A stretch of 64,000 nt of DNA from contig NC_014666.1 in NCBI RefSeq assembly GCF_000166135.1, positions 6,386,001 to 6,450,000 of the forward strand. The letters are read 5' to 3'. Shown here in pieces: positions 52,028 to 60,944 of the stretch. Within the stretch, counting starts at the first letter, position 1, and each line of letters starts with the position of its first letter. The stretch comes from Pseudofrankia inefficax. Lineage in GTDB: Bacteria; Actinomycetota; Actinomycetes; Frankiales; Frankiaceae. The position numbers and the translations under genes are program-made. The notes below the pieces were generated by a model, which made no database searches, was not told the origin of the DNA, and was given only the letters and a program-made list of their open reading frames with translations.

Positions 52028-52921
52028 ATGCCCCGAGTCACCTGGACCGACCTTCCGGAAACCACCCGGACCGCCGTACAGGCCGTGTTCGGCGAGGCGA
52101 AGCGCGTCGACGATCTCGCCGGCGGGCTCATGCCGGGCATGGCGTGCCGCCTTCACGCGGACAACGGCATCGTCTTCCTCAAGGCGGTTCGCGCCGACAG
52201 TCCGGCTTTCCGTCTATATGTCAACGAGACGAGGGTGAATGCGGCCTTGCCGAACGACGCACCCTCGCCGCGACTGCTGTGGACGGCGGAGCTGAATGGC
52301 TGGCTGCTGCTGGTGTTCCCGTGCCTCGAAGGGCGGACCGTGGACCTCAGCCCGGCATCACCGGACCTGCCCGCCGTCCTCGACACGCTCGCCCTTCTCG
52401 GCAAGGCTCTGACCCCATCGCCGTGGCCGACCGCGCCGGCCGTCGCGGCGAACATCACCGCTCTGCAGGAGAAGGCTCACCGGCTTCTGACCCGTCACGA
52501 CGTCGGGCTTCCCGGCCGCGACCTGTTCGCCGACCTGCTGTCCGGACTGGACCTCGACGAGTTCGCCGGCGGCAGCCTGGTCCACTACGACATCCACGCG
52601 GGCAACCTGCTGGTCACGGAGCAGGGCGTACAGGTCCTCGATTGGGCGTTCGCCGCCGCCGGTGCGCCGTGGATCGACGCCGCGATGCTGGTACCCCGCC
52701 TGATCGAAGCGGGCCACTCCCCAGCCATCGCGGAGGACCTCGTCTCCCGCCTGCCGGCTTGGGACTCCGCGCCGTCGGATGCCGTCACGCGCCTCGCCGC
52801 GCTCTGGACACTGTTCCGCCACTACAAGGCGCTGTTCGGACCGGCGGACGCCCGCGAGGCCCGTGTCCGGGCCACCACAGCTGGCCGGGCCTGGGTCGAG
52901 CACCGGATGGCCCTCCGGTAG
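52028..52921 (+). CDS. APH-fold small-molecule kinase
   Basis: The 297-residue product has the aminoglycoside phosphotransferase/choline kinase fold: AGGLMPGMACRLHADNG near the start, VFLKAVRADS with the ATP Lys, LVHYDIHAGNLLV (HxDxxxxN catalytic loop) and VLDWAFAAAGAPWIDAAMLV (the DFG-equivalent Asp). It phosphorylates a hydroxyl group of an antibiotic, sugar, homoserine or other metabolite. It is tightly coupled to the Cys-rich gene and lies opposite the TPR regulator/GNAT transcript. Confidence 0.88.
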   Translation: MPRVTWTDLPETTRTAVQAVFGEAKRVDDLAGGLMPGMACRLHADNGIVFLKAVRADSPAFRLYVNETRVNAALPNDAPSPRLLWTAELNGWLLLVFPCLEGRTVDLSPASPDLPAVLDTLALLGKALTPSPWPTAPAVAANITALQEKAHRLLTRHDVGLPGRDLFADLLSGLDLDEFAGGSLVHYDIHAGNLLVTEQGVQVLDWAFAAAGAPWIDAAMLVPRLIEAGHSPAIAEDLVSRLPAWDSAPSDAVTRLAALWTLFRHYKALFGPADAREARVRATTAGRAWVEHRMALR

Positions 52922-52944
52922 GTCAAGAATCCTGCCGTCGAATC

Positions 52945-52979
52945 AGCCGGCCGGCGCGATCTAATCGCGCCGGCCGGCT
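52945..52979 (+). terminator. Perfect 16-bp hairpin after the APH gene
   Basis: AGCCGGCCGGCGCGAT pairs exactly with ATCGCGCCGGCCGGCT around the loop CTA, about 25 bp past the stop. Confidence 0.9.
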
Positions 52980-53099
52980 CCACGTTTCGACCGAGATCTC
53001 TGCGCTAAACGCGGCCGGACGATGCTCATCAGCTCGCGGGCGGTCCGACCGTCGAGACCCTGCCTGCGGCCGAGTAACCGTAAGGGCCGGTTTGCCCCC

Positions 53100-53330
53100 T
53101 TCGGGCCGCCGTCACACGACACCACGGGCTTGGGGTCTCCCCCAGCGGGTCCACCAACTCACTGAACATCCGAGCTTCCCTGCCGCCGCCTACGAGGTAC
53201 TCAGGGCGGGTCGGATCTGGCTCACCGAGGAGGTGGAGGCGTGGATGCACGCGACAGGACGGCCGATGGACTACTGGGGCAACGCCGACTTCCACGACAG
53301 GCGGCGCTCTGAGCGAGGCAAGGACTGCGG
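53100..53330 (+). pseudogene. AlpA/excisionase-type DNA-binding remnant
   Basis: One frame reads QRVHQLTEHPSFPAAAYEVL, then RAGRIWLTEEVEAWMHATGR, the C-terminal half of AlpA-like or MerR-like excisionase proteins. In the neighbouring frame LGVS directly precedes it, so one base has been lost in the C-run near 53134 and the helix-turn-helix is split. No start codon or N-terminus is left. It runs into the convergent lipoprotein gene. Same family as the intact gene at 62010. A relic of a mobile element. Confidence 0.6.
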
Positions 53331-53357
53331 ACGGCGACGCGGTGGGCATTCGCCCCT

Positions 53358-53705
53358 TCAGCCCAGAATGGCGTCTGCTGCGGCCGTCACGGCGGCCTTG
53401 TCTTCCCCGCCGACGGCCCACAGGTCGCGCTTCTCAACCGGGTAGCCGGTGGCCGTCACGAAGGTGACCCAGGCGTCGCGCTTGGCGTGATCGGTGAAGG
53501 CTGCGATCTGGATCGACTTGCCGTTGGTCGTCTGGCAGTCGCCGGACGTCGGGGTGATGGCGTCGCCAGCCCGATCGGTCAGCGTGCAGCCAGCCCGGCG
53601 TGCCAGTTCGTCGATGCGGACCGTGCCGGTCGGACCGCTTCTCACGCTGCCACCGCATGCGGCTACCGCCACCGCTAGCGCGAGTACCGCCAAGCCACGA
53701 CGCAT
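53358..53705 (-). CDS. Putative lipoprotein, paralogue of its neighbour
   Basis: The 115-residue product has a signal LAVLALAVAVAACGGS with a lipobox Cys. The mature part reads DELARRAGCTLTDRAGDAIT, GDCQTTNGKSIQIAAFTDHA and KRDAWVTFVTATGYPVEKRD, ending WAVGGEDKAAVTAAADAILG. The order of Cys, KRD.WV and terminal W/G matches the protein encoded directly upstream, so the two arose by tandem duplication. Its ATG overlaps the upstream stop (TGATG). Function unknown; extracytoplasmic. Confidence 0.75.
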   Translation of the reverse strand: MRRGLAVLALAVAVAACGGSVRSGPTGTVRIDELARRAGCTLTDRAGDAITPTSGDCQTTNGKSIQIAAFTDHAKRDAWVTFVTATGYPVEKRDLWAVGGEDKAAVTAAADAILG

Positions 53706-54130
53706 CAGGCACCGATCGCCGTCGCGAAAGTCTCCGCTCCTGCGGCCCCGATGGACCCCGCGGCCCACCGGTCTCCAGTCTTCGCGGTCATCCCGAGACC
53801 TTCACCGAAGCTCACCCACTGGTCGCGCTTGGCGTTGTCGTCGAAGGTCGCGACGGTGACCTCCTGACCGGCGAGGGTGCAGCGGCCCACCTCGCGCGAG
53901 TAGAGCTGCGGATCGATAACCCTGCCCTGGCAGCCGGCCTTGGCCATCAGGTCGGCGACGGAGCGCGGCGCAGCGGCGACACCCTTGAGGGGCACGTAGG
54001 CGCCGGAGTAAGACGCGCTTGAGCTGGGAACGGCGCCGACGGCAGTCCCATCGTCACTCCCGCACGCCGTGATGACCGCGAGTGGGCCCAGGACGAGGCC
54101 AGCGGTGGCGAGCAGACGGGTTCGACGCAT
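53705..54130 (-). CDS. Putative lipoprotein, paralogue of its neighbour
   Basis: The 141-residue product has signal LLATAGLVLGPLAVITACGS with a lipobox Cys. The mature part has an extra 35-residue segment, then DLMAKAGCQG, CTLAGQEVTVATFDDNA and KRDQWVSFGEGLGM, GDRWAAGS. It shares the framework of the downstream lipoprotein (AGC, then a C, then FxDxAKRD.WV, then W.xG). The conserved Cys pair suggests a disulfide. Probably binds something outside the cell. Confidence 0.78.
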   Translation of the reverse strand: MRRTRLLATAGLVLGPLAVITACGSDDGTAVGAVPSSSASYSGAYVPLKGVAAAPRSVADLMAKAGCQGRVIDPQLYSREVGRCTLAGQEVTVATFDDNAKRDQWVSFGEGLGMTAKTGDRWAAGSIGAAGAETFATAIGA

Positions 54131-54293
54131 GACAAATCCCCCTCGTGTCGTAGCGGGGACACCCTAGACCGTGCGTCAGAGTTGCGGCGCTGCCCCTTGT
54201 CCAAGACCAACCGCACTGCCACCTTGGTCCGATTGGACGCGCAGAGCGCGCGATCTCCCGCCCTGTGACGTCCCGGGGGGACAGGGGAACACA

Positions 54294-54887
54294 ATGAAGA
54301 CACGGATCGTGGCTGCGGTCGCGTTAGCGATGACGCTGGCGGCCTGCGGCGGGTCAGGCTCGGGCGGCGGGCAGGCAACAGCCGCGACGCGGAGTGAATC
54401 GGCGACGGCGGCGCCCGAGACTGCTACTGACACGCTGGGGGCGAAGGTCGACGATGCGTCGGCGGCTGTCTGTGTGGCACTCCGCGATGGCAACGCCGGC
54501 TCCGTGATCTCGAACATCGGGAACTACTTGCAAACCACCCAGACTGCCGCCACAGCGCTCGTAACCGCGATCGCCGCGGCCCGCTGCTCGGATCTGTTGG
54601 TACCTGCGGATCCGACGACCGGGCCCACCACGGTCCCGCCTGCGGCGGAGACGACCATCGGGCCGGGCACATGGCTGGTCGGCAAGGACATCCAGCCGGG
54701 CACTTTCGAGACCACGACCACCGGCACGGGGATCGGTAGCTCCTGCTACTGGGCGCGGCTGTCCGGCACGTCCGGCGACTTCAAGGAGATCCTCGCGAAC
54801 GGCAACGTCGAAGGCCACGGCATCGTGACCATCAAGCCAACCGACGTGGCGTTCCAAACCCCCTGCACGTGGACGAAGATCAGCTGA
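54294..54887 (+). CDS. Putative lipoprotein with WLVG-DIQPGTF domain
   Basis: The 197-residue product starts at ATG with a GGGGGGACAGGGGAAC stretch upstream and has signal IVAAVALAMTLAACGGSG with a lipobox. A Ser/Ala linker and a helical part (about 45-95) lead to GPGTWLVGKDIQPGTF, then CYWARLSGTSGDFKEILANG and CTWTKI, a small beta domain common in actinobacterial secreted proteins. Each of its two Cys could bond. It is divergent from the lipoprotein pair. Confidence 0.75.
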   Translation: MKTRIVAAVALAMTLAACGGSGSGGGQATAATRSESATAAPETATDTLGAKVDDASAAVCVALRDGNAGSVISNIGNYLQTTQTAATALVTAIAAARCSDLLVPADPTTGPTTVPPAAETTIGPGTWLVGKDIQPGTFETTTTGTGIGSSCYWARLSGTSGDFKEILANGNVEGHGIVTIKPTDVAFQTPCTWTKIS

Positions 54888-54966
54888 TCCGAGGGCGACG
54901 AACACCGATGCGTCTCAGCGAGATACAACGCCCCTGATAGCGACCACTGGAGGGCCAAAACAGCGA

Positions 54967-56037
54967 TCATGGAGAGGCCGGGACCTGGCGAAGCTCCTCG
55001 ATGGCGTCGATCAGACCCCAGCGCAGGGCTGTGGGGGCGTCGAGGAAGGTGCCGGTCAGGACGAGCCAGGCGGTGCGGCGGCGGCCGATCCGGCGGGTGA
55101 CGCTGACGGTGCCGCCCGCGCCGGGGACCAGGCCGAGTGCCAGCTCGGGCAGCTGGATGGCGACGTCGGGGGCCGCGACGACCCGGTCGGCGAACGCGGG
55201 GATCTCGATGCCGGCCCCGACGCAGGCGCCGTGGAGGTGGGCCACGACGCGGTGCGGGCAGCGGATGATCTCGGCGCCGGCGCTCGCGCCCGTCCTGACC
55301 AGGTGTGCGCGGGCCAGGTCGCCCGCGGTGCCGAACTGGCTGAGGTCGCCGCCGGCACCGAAGGACGGCCCGTTCGCCGTCAGCACGACCTCGGTCAGCG
55401 TGGCGTCGGCGGAGGCCTCCCGCAGGGCGGCGACGAGCGCGTCGCGGGTGAACGTGTCGAAGGCGTTGCGCGCCTCGGGGCGGTTGAACGTCAGGACCAG
55501 GCGGTCGCCGTCGCGCCGGCGCAGCAGCGGCCGGTCGGCGTCCCGATGGGGGCGTGGGCCGCGGGCGGCGAGCCAGCGGGCGAAGTCCCCGCCGGCTAGC
55601 AGTGTCGAGTAGGCCAGCGACTCGGCCACCAGCCCATCCAACGGTTCGAGCCGTGGCGTCATCCGCAGCAGGCCCACCAGCGCGACCGCGGCCTCCGGAT
55701 GGTCCGCGACGGCCCGGTCGAGGGCGGCCACCGCGGCGGGCACGTCGTCGCCCGGCCTGAGCACCTCGGGAAGCAGCACGTCGAGCGCCCCCTCGGCGCC
55801 CCTGCCGGGATCACCATGACGGCCGGTACCGCTGTCGGCGCCGGGGCCGACACCGACCAGCAGCAGGGGCGGGCGGCGGGCGGCGAGCGCGGTCAGGTCG
55901 TCCGGGTGGGCGTCCGCGAGGTCGACGCAGAGGATCGGCGCGGGGAAGAGGTCGGCCAGGTCCGCCGGTTGGAGCGACCTGACCAGGTCCAGCGCGGTCG
56001 CCGCCGGCAGCGGCTGCGCACCCAAGGTCGCTGTCAC
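54967..56037 (-). CDS. Enoyl-CoA hydratase/isomerase family protein, N-terminally extended
   Basis: The 356-residue product has the crotonase core in its second half: RLVLTFNRPEARNAFDTFTR, GPSFGAGGDLSQFGTAGD, CPHRVVAHLHGACVGAGIEI and LALGLVPGAGGTVSVTR. The first 170 residues (ATLGAQPLPAATALDLVRS ... DLADLFPAPILCVDLADA) are unlike usual hydratases and may be a separate domain. The start is GTG 56037; the ribosome site is poor. Opposite it, on the other strand, starts a CoA transferase, so the two are likely functionally linked. Confidence 0.82.
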   Translation of the reverse strand: MTATLGAQPLPAATALDLVRSLQPADLADLFPAPILCVDLADAHPDDLTALAARRPPLLLVGVGPGADSGTGRHGDPGRGAEGALDVLLPEVLRPGDDVPAAVAALDRAVADHPEAAVALVGLLRMTPRLEPLDGLVAESLAYSTLLAGGDFARWLAARGPRPHRDADRPLLRRRDGDRLVLTFNRPEARNAFDTFTRDALVAALREASADATLTEVVLTANGPSFGAGGDLSQFGTAGDLARAHLVRTGASAGAEIIRCPHRVVAHLHGACVGAGIEIPAFADRVVAAPDVAIQLPELALGLVPGAGGTVSVTRRIGRRRTAWLVLTGTFLDAPTALRWGLIDAIEELRQVPASP

Positions 56038-56241
56038 GGCTCTACCGTAGGCCTGCGCGGTTCCGCGAGACCGACGACCGGTTCGCCCGGTTGAACCGGC
56101 CGCCCGGTTTCGCCGGTCCGACCGGTTGAGCCGCGCCGTCGTGTGACCAGCGGCCAGGCTGCCGGTCCGCCGGCCTCGCCCGGGCTGCGCTCGGCGGGCG
56201 TCGGCTCGGTGCGGCTGGCCTCGGCCGGGCGATGACGACTT

Positions 56242-57759
56242 GTGGGCATGGGGGTGGCGACGATGGTGGGGGCCCTGCTGGACTCGGCGCTGACCGACTG
56301 GGCCGCCGACCTGCGGGCCGGCCGGATCGGCTCCGCCGGATGGGCTGGCGGTGTCGAGCCCGCCTGGGCGGCCAGCGGCGCGATGGCGCTGACGGGACAG
56401 CCCGACGGACCGCCGCTGGGGCTCACCGTGCCGCTCGTCGCCCGGCTGGACGCCGCACTGGCGGTGATCCGGACGCTCGCCGCCGGCCTCGGCCACCCGT
56501 TCCCCCCGGCTGACGCGTCAACCGGGGGTGCACCGCCCAGCGCGGGCCCGCTGCTCGGCGAGCGCGCCGCCGCCCTCGGGCTGACCCGCGGCGGGGTCCT
56601 GTCCGCGGGCCGGGCGGCCCGGCTGGTCCAGGCGGCCGACGGCTGGCTGGCGGTGAACCTGGCCCGGCCCGACGACGTCGACCTGCTGCCCGCCTGGCTG
56701 GAGGCGGAGGTCGAGCCGACCGCCGCCGACCGCGCCGCCGACGTGCGCCCGGTGGCCGAGCGGACCGTGGCTGCGCCGGTCCGGCCCTGGACGAACCTGG
56801 CCGCGCTGGTCGCCACCCGCCCGGCGGCGTCGCTGGTCGAACGGGCAGAGCTGCTCGGCCTCGCGGTCTCGCTCGCGGTCGATCCGGCCGCGGCGGCGGC
56901 CGACGAGCAGGCGAGGGCTCGGGGCCAGCGGTTCCCGTTCGCGCCCTTCCTCGTCGACGGGCTGCCGCCCGAGGCAGCCGCCCGCGCCGCGCCGCGCCGT
57001 CCGGAGGCCCGCCGGGACGGAGGGTTCAGCGTCGTGGACCTGTCCTCGTTGTGGGCGGGGCCGTTGTGCGCGCAGTTGCTCGGGCTCGCCGGCGGGCAGG
57101 TGGTCAAGGTCGAGGGGGCGGGCCGGCTCGACGGCGCCAGGCAGGGGCCGCCCGACTTCTACGACCTGCTGCACGCCGGGCAGGCCAGCGTGACCGTCGA
57201 CCTGCGGGCGCCGGCCGGCCGGGCGGCGCTGGTCGGGCTGATCGAGCGCGCGGACGTCGTGCTGGAGGCCTCCCGGCCGCGGGCGTTGGAGACGCTCGGC
57301 ATCGACCCGACCGCCATGATCGCCCGCAACCCGCGGCTGACGTGGGTGAGCATCACCGGCTACGGCCGGACCGGGCCGTGGCGGCAGCGGCCGGCCTTCG
57401 GCGACGACGCGGCGGCCGCGGCCGGTGCGGTCGCCGTCGACGGGGCCGGCGGCCCGGTCTTCCTCGGTGACGCGATCGCCGACCCGGTGACCGGCGTCCT
57501 CGCCGCGGCGGGCGCGCTCGCCAGCGTCGCGGCCGGTGGTGGCCACCACCTGGACGTCGCGCTGCGCGAGGCCGTCGGGTCCCTGCTCGCCGGTCGGCCG
57601 GTCCTGCCGGACCGTGACCCGACCGCCGCCGACGGCTCACCGGTCCGGGTCGCGCCGCCGCGGCTGCGCGCGCCGCGCGGACGGGCCGCGCCCGCGGGCC
57701 AGGACAACGACCGGCTGCTCGCCGGAGCGGGGCCGTCGACCATCGCGGGGCAGTCGTGA
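56242..57759 (+). CDS. Class III CoA transferase (CaiB/BaiF type)
   Basis: The 505-residue protein has a partially repeated layout: an incomplete N-terminal copy and a full second half with VVDLSSLWAGPLCAQLLGLAGG, VVKVEGAGRLDGARQG, ADVVLEASRPRALETLGID, WVSITGYGRTGPW and PAFGDDAAAAAGAVAVDGAG. The catalytic Asp is expected in the PAFGDD segment. It moves CoA between carboxylic acids. Several starts (GTG 56242, ATG 56248, ATG 56263) are possible; the last has GGGGGTGG upstream. It precedes an amidohydrolase gene. Confidence 0.88.
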   Translation: MGMGVATMVGALLDSALTDWAADLRAGRIGSAGWAGGVEPAWAASGAMALTGQPDGPPLGLTVPLVARLDAALAVIRTLAAGLGHPFPPADASTGGAPPSAGPLLGERAAALGLTRGGVLSAGRAARLVQAADGWLAVNLARPDDVDLLPAWLEAEVEPTAADRAADVRPVAERTVAAPVRPWTNLAALVATRPAASLVERAELLGLAVSLAVDPAAAAADEQARARGQRFPFAPFLVDGLPPEAAARAAPRRPEARRDGGFSVVDLSSLWAGPLCAQLLGLAGGQVVKVEGAGRLDGARQGPPDFYDLLHAGQASVTVDLRAPAGRAALVGLIERADVVLEASRPRALETLGIDPTAMIARNPRLTWVSITGYGRTGPWRQRPAFGDDAAAAAGAVAVDGAGGPVFLGDAIADPVTGVLAAAGALASVAAGGGHHLDVALREAVGSLLAGRPVLPDRDPTAADGSPVRVAPPRLRAPRGRAAPAGQDNDRLLAGAGPSTIAGQS

Positions 57760-57793
57760 CCCCGGGCACCGCGCACGCGTGGACGGGGCCGTC

Positions 57794-59230
57794 ATGCTGA
57801 TCGTGAACGCGGAGATCGACGGCCGGGGCGGCCGGGCCGTGCGGGTCGAGAACGGGCTGGTCGTCGCGGTGGGTGCCGGGCCGGGCGACAACCCCCGGCC
57901 GGGCGCGGCCGAGGACGTCGTCGACGCGCGCGGCGGGATGTTGCTGCCCGGCCTGCACGACCACCATCTCCATCTGCTCGCGCTCGCGGCAGTCGCCTCG
58001 TCGGTGCCGGCCGGCCCGCCGGCCGTGCGGACCGCGGCCGAGCTCGCCGCCGCGCTGCGGGCGGCAGCGCGGCCGGGCGGCTGGGTGCGAGCGGTCGGGT
58101 ACCACGAGTCCGTGGCGGGCGATCTCGACCGGGCCGCGCTCGACGCGATCGTCGGCGACGTCCCCGTGCGCCTGCAGCACCGGTCCGGGGCGCTCTGGAT
58201 CGTCAACTCACCCGCGCTCGCGGCGCTGCGCGCGGCCGGCGAGCGGGACGGCGCGGGCGCGGGTGGCGCGCTGCCCGCGGACGGCCGGCTGTTCCGGTCG
58301 GACGAGCGGCTCGGCCGGCTGCTCGGGCTCGCCGGGGCCGGTGGCGGCGTCGAGCTTGCCGACCTCGCGGTCGTCGGCGCCCGGCTGGCCGGCTACGGCG
58401 TCACCGGGCTCACCGACGCGACGGCGACCACCGGTCCGGCACAGGTCACGACGCTGCGCGGGGCGCTGGAGACCGGCGCACTCCCGCAGCGTCTGCTGCT
58501 GACCGGGCCGCCCGGCGTCGACGTCGCCGGAGCCAGCGTCTCCCCGGGGCGGCTCAGGCTCGGCCCGGTGAAGATCGTGCTGGACGACGGGCAGCCGGTC
58601 GACCTCGACGAGCTGGCCGAGACGGTGCTGGCGGCGCGGCGACGGGCCCGGCGGGTCGCGGTGCACTGCGTGACGAGGCTGCAGCTGGCGCTGGCCCTGG
58701 CCGGGTTCGACGCGGCCGGCGGGACGCTGCCCGGGGACCGGATCGAGCATGCCGCCGTGCTGCCGCCCGACCTGCTGGACGCGGTCGTCGCGGCGGGGCT
58801 GACCATCGTGACCCAGCCACACTTCCTGGCCGAGCGCGGCGACGCGTACCTGGCCGACGTCGACCCGGACGACCTGCCCTGGCTCTACCGGTGCGCCGGT
58901 CCGATCGCCGCCGGCGTGCCCCTCGCCGCGGGTACCGACGCTCCGTTCGGGGGCGACGACCCGTGGGCGTCGATGCGCGCCGCGGTCCACCGCGCGGCCC
59001 CGTCCGGCCGGGTCCTCGGCCCCGACGAGACCCTCACCGCGGCGCGGGCGCTGGAGCTCTACCTCGGTGACCCCGCCGACCCCGGCGGACCACCGCGCCG
59101 CGTCGTCGCGGGGACGCCGGCCGACCTGTGCCTGCTGGCCGAGCCCCGCCGCGCCGTCCTCGCCGATCTCGACCCCGGCCCAGCCGTGCTGACGATGGTC
59201 GACGGCACCGTCGTGCACCACGGCCGCTGA
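57794..59230 (+). CDS. Amidohydrolase family protein (YtcJ-like)
   Basis: The 478-residue product has the metal-dependent amidohydrolase fold: MLLPGLHDHHLHLLALAAV with the first His pair, VAVHCVTRLQLALAL, GDRIEHAAVLPPDLL with the His, and AAGTDAPFGGDDPWASM with the metal Asp, plus the C-terminal beta-domain GTPADLCLLAEP. It hydrolyses an amide or ester of unknown type in the cytosol. The start is the ATG of MLIVNAEI; an in-phase GTG lies five codons earlier. It follows the CoA transferase by 34 bp. Confidence 0.9.
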   Translation: MLIVNAEIDGRGGRAVRVENGLVVAVGAGPGDNPRPGAAEDVVDARGGMLLPGLHDHHLHLLALAAVASSVPAGPPAVRTAAELAAALRAAARPGGWVRAVGYHESVAGDLDRAALDAIVGDVPVRLQHRSGALWIVNSPALAALRAAGERDGAGAGGALPADGRLFRSDERLGRLLGLAGAGGGVELADLAVVGARLAGYGVTGLTDATATTGPAQVTTLRGALETGALPQRLLLTGPPGVDVAGASVSPGRLRLGPVKIVLDDGQPVDLDELAETVLAARRRARRVAVHCVTRLQLALALAGFDAAGGTLPGDRIEHAAVLPPDLLDAVVAAGLTIVTQPHFLAERGDAYLADVDPDDLPWLYRCAGPIAAGVPLAAGTDAPFGGDDPWASMRAAVHRAAPSGRVLGPDETLTAARALELYLGDPADPGGPPRRVVAGTPADLCLLAEPRRAVLADLDPGPAVLTMVDGTVVHHGR

Positions 59231-59368
59231 CGTCCGCGACCCGCCACGCCCCCGCGGCCGAGCCGGCCGAGCACCGGGGCGGCCGGGAGCATTCGCGCAT
59301 ACGTGCCGTTCTTCCCGTCGCGGGACAGTCCCCTGCTCGACATCTGTCGGCCACGTACAGTCCACCGT

Positions 59369-60262
59369 ATGGTTAACGGCTTCGGCCCACGGTCCGTCGC
59401 ACGGCGGCTGGGCCCCGCCGGTTCCCTGCTGGTCGGCACGGCCAGGCTCACGAAGGCCGACGACGGCCCCGTCGCCTCGCGCGCACGGCAGCTGCGCGCG
59501 GCCGCGCGCCTGCGCCACCGCCAGCTTCTCCAGCTGATCGACCCGCCCGGGCCGCACGGCCGGGCGACCGAGATCAGCACGCTGTCCGGCGCCGCGCGCC
59601 GCTTCCTGACCCACCCCCGACCGCCCGTGCTGCTCGGCGTAGTGGGCACCCTGGCCGCGGCGCGGCTGACGCGCGGCGACTTCCGCCGGTCCGACGCGGC
59701 CGTCGCGCTGGGCCTGGCCTCGGCGCAGCCGTTCGTCGAGTGGGGCATCCACCGCTACGTGCTGCACGCCGCGCCGACCGGCCGGCTCGGCCGCGCCGCC
59801 TACCAGAGCGCCGGCTGGGGCCACGCGCAGCACCACGAGGACCCGGCGAACCTGAACTCCATGTTCATGCGCGGCCAGGACGTGCTCGGCGCGGGCGCCC
59901 TCGCGCTGGCCGCCGGGACTTTCGGCTCACCCCGGGTCTCGACCGGGATGCTGTGCCTGGGGGTTGCCGTGTTGGCCTACGACTGGACCCATTTCCTGAT
60001 CCACACCCGCTACCAGCCCACCTCGGAGCTGTACCGGCGCATCTGGCGCAGCCACCGGCTGCACCACTTCCGCAACGAGCGCTACTGGCTGGGCGTCACG
60101 TCCCCCATAGCCGACCTGGTGCTGCGCACCAACCCGGCGCGCGAGGACGTCCCCGTCTCGGCGGGCGCCGCCCATCCAGAGATCCACCCCGTCCAGCGAC
60201 GGGCCGGCGCGGACCCGGGCGGCTCCGCGCGGCCGGCGGCCGGATCACCCAGCCCAGCCTGA
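59369..60262 (+). CDS. Fatty-acid-hydroxylase/sterol-desaturase family membrane protein
   Basis: The 297-residue protein has the His boxes of di-iron membrane hydroxylases: HRYVLH, HAQHHEDP, and HTRYQPTSE with HRLHHFRNER later; membrane segments VVGTLAAARL, ALGLASAQPFVEW and AAGTFGSPRV ... GMLCLGVAVLAYDW lie around them. It hydroxylates or desaturates a lipid using O2. The start is the ATG of MVNGFGPRS; a 22-codon upstream extension is less likely. Confidence 0.87.
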   Translation: MVNGFGPRSVARRLGPAGSLLVGTARLTKADDGPVASRARQLRAAARLRHRQLLQLIDPPGPHGRATEISTLSGAARRFLTHPRPPVLLGVVGTLAAARLTRGDFRRSDAAVALGLASAQPFVEWGIHRYVLHAAPTGRLGRAAYQSAGWGHAQHHEDPANLNSMFMRGQDVLGAGALALAAGTFGSPRVSTGMLCLGVAVLAYDWTHFLIHTRYQPTSELYRRIWRSHRLHHFRNERYWLGVTSPIADLVLRTNPAREDVPVSAGAAHPEIHPVQRRAGADPGGSARPAAGSPSPA

Positions 60263-60309
60263 CGGGCCGAGCCGGCGAGCCGCAGTGGCCCGCCGGCCGA
60301 GACCCGCGG

Positions 60310-60816
60310 CTAGAACCCGGTCTTGCGGAAGTCCCAGCTGACGACCTTCTCGGGGACCAGCTTCAGCCAGGCGTGCCGGCCGTCGATGTGGAACTTGCCG
60401 TTGCCGTACTTCTCGCCGAACAGCCGTTCCGGCTCGGCGAGAAGCTCGGTGTTGGCCGCGTCCCCCGTCCGCGGCGCCTCGCCCACCACGGCGACCTTGC
60501 CGATCAGCTCGACGCCGCGCAGCTCACCGAACCCGTGACCGGTGTCGATGATCACCGAGACCCGCGGGTCACGGATCACGTCGGTCCAGCGCTGGCTCTT
60601 CACGATGCTGTTGAGCCAGAACGCGGAGCCGTCCCAGACGAACCACAGCGCCGACGTGTGCGGAGCGCCATCGGCGCCGACGGTCGAGACCCGGCAGGTG
60701 CGCTCCTCGGCGAGGAACGCGTCGACCTCCGCCGGGGTCATCGCGATCCGCCGGCCGCGCCGCTGCTGGCGCGGCGCTGCCGCGGCCTGGCCGTCCGTCG
60801 CGGTCTCGAGACTCAT
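60310..60816 (-). CDS. PPOX-class flavin/F420-binding protein
   Basis: The 168-residue product starts at ATG after AAGGGCGACGAGG. The split-barrel pattern is RTCRVSTVGADGAPHTSALW, FVWDGSAFWLNSIVKSQRW, DPRVSVIIDTGHGFGELRGV and WDFRKTG at the end. Such proteins bind FMN or F420, or haem in some members, and reduce small molecules. Here residues 1-25 are an Arg/Gln-rich tail. Orientation opposes the preceding hydroxylase gene. Confidence 0.85.
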   Translation of the reverse strand: MSLETATDGQAAAAPRQQRRGRRIAMTPAEVDAFLAEERTCRVSTVGADGAPHTSALWFVWDGSAFWLNSIVKSQRWTDVIRDPRVSVIIDTGHGFGELRGVELIGKVAVVGEAPRTGDAANTELLAEPERLFGEKYGNGKFHIDGRHAWLKLVPEKVVSWDFRKTGF

Positions 60817-60944
60817 CCTCGTCGCCCTTCGTCGCTTGACCGGAACCCCTAGGTCTGTCTGCATCCGGGCAGACCCGTTCCCGCCTGCGACTTTAGTGTG
60901 TCCCGCGGCGTGGACGCCCGAACTGCGACCGGCCCAGCAGGCGG

